Origin: JAWXBK01 sp034439975
GTDB taxonomy: Bacteria > Pseudomonadota > Alphaproteobacteria > Dongiales > Dongiaceae
Assembly: GCA_034439975.1 (NCBI GenBank)
Contig: JAWXBK010000095.1
Span: forward strand, 1 to 64,000
Direction: 5' to 3'
Length of the DNA stretch: 64,000 bases
Made by a program: the position numbers and the translations under genes. The stretch's first letter is position 1; each line of letters starts with the position of its first letter. The notes under the pieces were generated by a model that had not been told where the DNA came from, ran no database searches, and saw nothing but the letters and a program-made list of their open reading frames with translations. This document shows positions 60,020-64,000 of this stretch, one piece after another.

Positions 60020-60637
60020 ATGGGTGACGGGATCGGCGCTCTGGACGGCGAGGGGGACGATCTGCTCATGCGCCGGGCCGGCACCGGCGATGGCATCGCG
60101 TTCGGGCTGTTGGTCGAGCGTCATGCCGGCCGCGCGCGCGCGATTGCGCTTCGCGTCACCGGCAATGCGGCCGATGCCGACGAATTGCTCCAGGAGGCAT
60201 TCCTGCGCGCCTGGCGCAAGGCTCCGACCTGGCATGCGAACGACGAAAGCGCTACGACCGCGCGTTTCAGTACATGGCTCATTCGCGTGCTGGTAAATCT
60301 CTGCATCGATCGCAAGCGGCGGGTCACGCCGCTGCCGCTCGAAGTGGCGGGCGATCCGCGCGACGAAACGCCCGGTGCTGACCGGCGCATCGCGGAACGC
60401 GAAACGGCGGTTCGCGTGACAGCCGCGGTCGACCGGCTGCCGCCGCGACAGCGCGAAGCCTTGCTGCTCTGTCATTTCGAGTCGCGCAGCAACGAAGAAG
60501 CCGCATCGATGCTGGGTATCAATGTGGGCGCCCTCGAAGCGTTGCTGGTGCGTGCCCGGCGCAAGCTGCGCGCGATGCTCGAACCGGAACGACGCGATCT
60601 GCTGCACGGGCACGAAGCATGGGGTGACGAAGGATGA
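60020..60637 (+). CDS. ECF-type RNA polymerase sigma factor
   Basis: A 205-aa sigma-70-family factor. Region 2 includes HAGRARAIALRVTGNAADADELLQEAFLRAWRKAP and ARFSTWLIRVLVNLCIDRKRR; region 4 includes VDRLPPRQREALLLCHFES and NEEAASMLGINVGALEALLVRARRKLR. It is the first gene of a three-gene operon with an anti-sigma-like and a metal-sensor-like protein, the usual layout of metal or envelope-stress sigma systems. Confidence 0.92.
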   Translation: MGDGIGALDGEGDDLLMRRAGTGDGIAFGLLVERHAGRARAIALRVTGNAADADELLQEAFLRAWRKAPTWHANDESATTARFSTWLIRVLVNLCIDRKRRVTPLPLEVAGDPRDETPGADRRIAERETAVRVTAAVDRLPPRQREALLLCHFESRSNEEAASMLGINVGALEALLVRARRKLRAMLEPERRDLLHGHEAWGDEG

Positions 60638-61077
60638 CCGAGAAACCGATGACGTTCGAACGATTGCAGGCGATCCTCGATGCCTATGGCGCCGATCCCG
60701 CGCGCTGGCCCGAATCCGAACGGCCGGCGGCCGAAGGGCTGCTCGCAGCGATGCCCGAGGCGCATGCTCAGCATGACGCCGCGGCGCGGCTCGATGCCAT
60801 GCTCGATGCCATGACGCTGCCGAAATTGCGTCCGCTCGATACGACGATCCTGACGGCGCGCGTCGTTGCCATGCCGCAGCGCGATCCGCTGCGCCAGCCG
60901 ATCGGCTGGCTGGTGCATGCGATCGGCGTCGATGGCCCGGCCGCGGCCGGCCTCGCGCTGGCGGCGGCCCTCGCCGGCTTTATCATTGGCTGGGGCGATC
61001 CCGAAACGGCGATCGCCGACGAAGCCCTCGCCGCCTTGTTCCCCGTTTCAAGCTCGGAGGCCGACCAATCATGGTAA
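60634..61077 (+). CDS. Putative membrane anti-sigma factor
   Basis: A 147-aa protein overlapping the sigma gene by 4 bases. The N-terminal part (FERLQAILDAYGADPARWPESERPAAEGLL) is common to proteins found next to ECF sigma genes in alphaproteobacteria; a single membrane helix follows near residues 100-122 (AAAGLALAAALAGFIIG). I infer that it binds the sigma factor at the membrane. Confidence 0.78.
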   Translation: MTEKPMTFERLQAILDAYGADPARWPESERPAAEGLLAAMPEAHAQHDAAARLDAMLDAMTLPKLRPLDTTILTARVVAMPQRDPLRQPIGWLVHAIGVDGPAAAGLALAAALAGFIIGWGDPETAIADEALAALFPVSSSEADQSW

Positions 61078-61547
61078 CCGCTGTTTGGACCCATGCGCGC
61101 TGGGTCGTGATCGCGCTGGCGCTGTCGGTCGTTCTCAATCTCTTCCTGCTCGGGATGACGGGTGGCCGCCATCTGCATCACTGGTTTGGCGGAAGCGATC
61201 AGACCGCCGCATCCTGGATGCAGGACGAACAGGTCCGCCCCGTTCGCTGGCTGTTGTTCCGCCTGACCGAAGGTCTCGATCGGGCCGAGCGCGACAGCTT
61301 CCTCGAAGCGGTGGGTGCCGATCGCGAGGCGCTGGTCGAAGCCGGGGGCGCGCTGATGGTGCAGCGCCGTGTTGCGCTCGACCTGCTGCGGGCCGAGCCG
61401 GTCGATCGCGCCGCCATTGATGCGGCACAGGACGAATTGCGCCGGCGCAACGATGCGTTTCAGGCGGCGCTGCTCGATGCTATCGCCGATGCGGCGGCAA
61501 CCCTGCCGCCCGACGCGCGCGCGAAACTCGGCAGTGGCTGGGAGTAG
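61071..61547 (+). CDS. Periplasmic heavy-metal-resistance-type sensor protein
   Basis: A 158-aa protein overlapping the preceding gene by 7 bases. An N-terminal membrane anchor (WVVIALALSVVLNLFLLGM) and a helical periplasmic domain with MQDEQVRPVRWLLFRLTEGLDRAERDSF and helices like RRRNDAFQAALLDAI fit the CnrX/CpxP-like metal-resistance family. It would sense metal or envelope stress and tune the anti-sigma factor. Confidence 0.85.
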   Translation: MVTAVWTHARWVVIALALSVVLNLFLLGMTGGRHLHHWFGGSDQTAASWMQDEQVRPVRWLLFRLTEGLDRAERDSFLEAVGADREALVEAGGALMVQRRVALDLLRAEPVDRAAIDAAQDELRRRNDAFQAALLDAIADAAATLPPDARAKLGSGWE

Positions 61548-61559
61548 CGCAAGCGCGCT

Positions 61560-62791
61560 CTAACGCCGCCCGCCCGCGAGCTTTCGCGAATCCGGATCGG
61601 CGCGCAGCCGCGCCATCGCGATGACACCGAGAAACGGGCCGATCGCCAGCGGTGCAAAGGCGTAGTCCCAGCCAAGCGTGTCGATCCACAGGGCATCAGG
61701 TGAATCGTCAGCAAGGTCAGTGTGAAGCCGATCGAGGTCTGCAAGGTCAGCATGGTGCCGACCAGATGGCGCTCGGAGAGTTCGGCGATCGAGGCCGAGA
61801 ACTGGGCCGAGTCGGCAACGACCGCGATACCCCAGACGAGGCAGAGCGCGATCAGCCAGCGCGGATCGCCGCCGAACAGAAATCCGACCGTCAGCGCGCA
61901 CGCACCGCTCACCGCCATCGCCGCGATGGTGATCGTGGTGCGGCCGAGACGATCGGCGAGTAGTCCTGCCGCGACGCAGCCGAGCGCGCCGATCCCGACC
62001 ACTGCGAAGGTTGCATAACGCGCCAGCAGGGCCGCGTCCGGCGGCGCCATCGTCTCAAGGAAACTCGCCTGCAGGAAAACGCCGATCCACGCCCACATGG
62101 CGTAGAGCTCCCACATATGGCCGAAGTAACCGAAATTCGCGAGACGTAATGATCGCACGCGCCAGGCGGCAAGCACCATGCGCGGATCGAAGCGCGGCGT
62201 TGCTGCCATACGCGGTCCCAGCCGGACGAACAGGATCGCGACGGCGGCGGTGAGCGCCGAGATCGAGGCGGTCATCAGCGTCACCCGCCAGTCGAGCCCG
62301 CCGAGCGCATTGAACAGATGTGGCGCCGCCGACCCGAGCGTGAGTGCGCCCACCAGTAGCCCGACGACGAGGCCCATGTCGTTCTTCGCCCAGGTCGAGG
62401 CGAGCTTCATTCCGACCGGGTAGATTCCGGCCATGCACATGCCGGTCGCGAATCGCAGCGCGATCACGCCCCAGGATGTCGGTTCGACCAGAAGCAGGGC
62501 AGCGTTGGCGAGTGCGGCGACCAGCGCCGAGGCGGCGAAGAACCGTCTCGGATCGAGCCGGTCGGCGAGTCCAAAGAAAGCCGAGATGAGTGTGCCGACG
62601 ACGAATCCCGCCTGCACGCCGCTGGTAAACAGCGATTGCTGTGTCGCGGAGAGATCATAGTCGCGTGCAAGCGAGGGCAGGATCGCGGTTGCGGAGAACC
62701 AGAGCGCCAGGGCCGTAACCTGGCAGAAGGCGATCAGCGCAAGCGCGCGCCAGCGATTCGTGGCGGCAACCGCTGCATCGTCAGCGGGCAC
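61560..62791 (-). pseudogene. MFS transporter, C-terminal frameshift
   Basis: A 12-helix major-facilitator gene, intact for about 360 residues (FCQVTALALWFSATAILPSLA, ADRLGRTTITIAAMAVSG, LQTSIGFTLTLLTIHLMP). At HLMP the frame then gives CGSTRLAGTTPLHRW, unlike any membrane helix, and continues to 61460 over the metal-sensor gene. The other frame gives ALWIDTLGWDYAFAPLAIGPFLGVIAMA, a typical final helix, ending with a TAG at 61560. One C appears missing after CCC (plus strand GGG, 61691-61693). A sequence error is as likely as a true mutation. Restored, the protein would be about 410 aa. Confidence 0.78.
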
Positions 62792-62793
62792 GG

Positions 62794-63777
62794 CTATGCG
62801 GGATAGCAGCCGGCGACGCGGGCGCGCTGGATCGCGAGCGCGAGGATCGCATCGAGCAAGGGTGTTTCGATGCCGACCATGTCGCCCATCTCGACAACGG
62901 CACTCAGCAGCGCATCGATCTCCATTGCCTTGCCGTTTTCCAAATCCTGCAGCATCGAGCTCTTATGTTCGCCGACATCGGCCGCCCACCCGATCCGGGT
63001 TTCGATATCGACGCCGAAGGAAACGCCAATCGCCTCGGCAACCTGTTGGCTTTCTTCCATCATGCGGCGGATGACCGCGTTCGTGCCAGGATCGCGCGCG
63101 ATCTGAACCAATGTGCCGTGCGTCAGAATGCTGACCGGATTGAACGACAGATTGCCCCACAACTTGACCCAGATATCGTCGCGTATCTTCGGCCGTATTG
63201 GCGCCTTGAAATCGGCATCGTTGAGTGCGGCGGAGAGCGCTTTGATCCGCTCGCTGCGGCTGCCATCCGGTTCGCCGAGCATGAAGCGGTTGCCGTAGCC
63301 ATGCCGGATGACGCCCGGCTCCACGATCTCGGCGGCGGGATAGACAACGCAACCGATGACGCGGCGCGTTTCGATCAGTCTTTCGAGCCGTCCGTCGGGA
63401 TCGAGGCTGCGAATGCGGCGGCCGCGCCACGGACCGTCGAGCCCGTGAAAATACCACCAGGGCACGCCGTTCATGGCGGTCAGGACCGCCGTATCGGGGC
63501 CGAGCAGTGGCTGCATGGCCTCTGCGATACCGGCAACCGCGGGCGCTTTCACGGCGACGATCACCACGTCCTGCGGTCCCGCCTGTTTCGGATCGTCGGT
63601 CGCCGCCGGCCGCGCGACGATCGTTTCCTCGTCGGTAATGAGCTTCAGTCCGCTGCGGTGGATCGCCTCGAGATGCGCGCCGCGCGCGATCAGCGTCACG
63701 TCGTGATCGCCCTTATGCGCGAGCCGCGCGCCGAGCAGCCCGCCGATAGATCCGGCACCGTAGATGCAGATCTTCAC
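62794..63777 (-). CDS. Ketopantoate reductase (PanE/ApbA) family protein
   Basis: A 327-aa NADPH-dependent 2-oxoacid reductase-type protein. The dinucleotide-binding motif is MKICIYGAGSIGGLLGARLA. The C-terminal helical domain has the catalytic-type Lys-Leu in DIWVKLWGNLSFNPVSIL and the Glu of MEIDALLSAVVEMG. It ends 2 bases before the MFS start and overlaps the acyl-CoA synthetase stop by 4 bases, so the three are one operon. Many PanE-family members act on substrates other than ketopantoate. Confidence 0.92.
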   Translation of the reverse strand: MKICIYGAGSIGGLLGARLAHKGDHDVTLIARGAHLEAIHRSGLKLITDEETIVARPAATDDPKQAGPQDVVIVAVKAPAVAGIAEAMQPLLGPDTAVLTAMNGVPWWYFHGLDGPWRGRRIRSLDPDGRLERLIETRRVIGCVVYPAAEIVEPGVIRHGYGNRFMLGEPDGSRSERIKALSAALNDADFKAPIRPKIRDDIWVKLWGNLSFNPVSILTHGTLVQIARDPGTNAVIRRMMEESQQVAEAIGVSFGVDIETRIGWAADVGEHKSSMLQDLENGKAMEIDALLSAVVEMGDMVGIETPLLDAILALAIQRARVAGCYPA

Positions 63778-64000
63778 GAGGCGAGCCCGAGCTTGGTGGC
63801 GAGCCCGATGCGCTGCAGCTTGCCCGTGGCGCCCTTCGGGATCTCGTCGAGAATGACAATCTTCCGCGGCACCTTGAAATCGGCGAGCCGTTCCGAGAGA
63901 AAATCGCGCAAGGCCCGCTCGTCGGTGGTCATCGAATCGCGCAGCACCACGGCGGCTGCGACTTCCTCGCCGAGCTTCGCATGCGGCATCGCAAAGGCGA
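63774..64000 (-). CDS. Acyl-CoA synthetase/ligase, C-terminal part (5' end outside window)
   Basis: The last 74 residues of an AMP-forming ligase; the frame remains open to the window edge, where it reads AFAMPHAKLGEEV. The end shows the C-terminal domain with ADFKVPRKIVILDEIPKGATGKLQR and the catalytic Lys of ATGK. The upstream catalytic core is not in the window. Confidence 0.9.
   Translation of the reverse strand, partial: AFAMPHAKLGEEVAAAVVLRDSMTTDERALRDFLSERLADFKVPRKIVILDEIPKGATGKLQRIGLATKLGLAS

Noticed and set aside
1..64000. Search for CRISPR arrays, tRNA or rRNA genes and insertion sequences
   Set aside because: No regularly spaced repeats, cloverleaf-like sequences, transposase motifs or terminal inverted repeats with target duplications were seen by eye. 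A tRNAscan or ISfinder run would be needed to exclude weak cases.

Overview
The window is GC-rich bacterial DNA, densely packed with genes on both strands. It looks alphaproteobacterial: hybrid histidine kinases of the GGVAHDFNN type, an array of Crp/Fnr regulators with a shared KACDFDP-type tail, an ECF sigma/anti-sigma/periplasmic metal-sensor set, Tat-exported solute-binding proteins and a canonical LuxR/LuxI pair. A Rhodospirillales- or Hyphomicrobiales-like source is plausible, but the genus cannot be read from the sequence. No rRNA, tRNA, CRISPR array, prophage or insertion sequence was seen.

Layout. 1-8855: a catabolic island with a PotABC-type importer (5' end cut by the window edge), two overlapping SDR genes (one with a dead active site), then on the minus strand an Asp/Glu-racemase-like protein, a GntR/FCD regulator and a class III aminotransferase, divergent from a four-carbon sugar-acid kinase (otnK) and aldolase-type decarboxylase (otnC). 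An unusually long palindrome lies in the divergent promoter. 9280-18795: signalling, with two hybrid histidine kinases, a NarL-type response regulator and three same-strand Crp/Fnr paralogues; the first of these is broken by a 4-bp tandem duplication. 19127-20527: a divergent OtsA-like GT20 protein lacking several key residues. 20848-27678: a dipeptide-type ABC importer with a terminator-like hairpin after the binding-protein gene, ending in an FrhB-like iron-sulfur flavoprotein. 27679-30268: very small membrane and secreted proteins (24-aa peptide, EF-hand protein, Asp/Arg-rich protein) and a GT2 glycosyltransferase.

30626-34683: a kinase/PLP phospho-lyase fusion, an ATC-hydrolase-family protein and a BenE-type transporter. 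34691-37274: an ABC-2 exporter of three genes. 37436-38572: a Rieske oxygenase resembling quaternary-amine oxygenases. 38726-46405: the most striking block, a quorum-sensing module (luxR, lux box, luxI) followed on the same strand by an unknown 93-aa protein, a cytochrome P450, an MFS transporter and two tandem AMP-forming ligases. It looks like a self-induced pathway that makes or modifies an acyl or aryl compound, possibly including the acyl-CoA used by LuxI.

46445-51837: a PH-domain membrane protein, an SDR without the usual catalytic Tyr/Lys, a DJ-1/isonitrile-hydratase-like protein, and a large zinc-ribbon/nucleotidyl-cyclase/ATPase. 52033-58084: an SRPBCC protein, a fold-III PLP decarboxylase and a complete PotABCD polyamine-type importer, converging on a second, Tat-exported PotD-like protein (58187-59329). 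59585-61547: a small secreted Cys protein and the ECF sigma/anti-sigma/metal-sensor operon. 61560-64000: an MFS gene with a C-terminal frameshift, a ketopantoate-reductase-family gene and the 3' end of an acyl-CoA synthetase.

Recurring themes are uptake and catabolism of nitrogenous organic acids, polyamines and quaternary amines, and several enzymes whose catalytic residues have been replaced.
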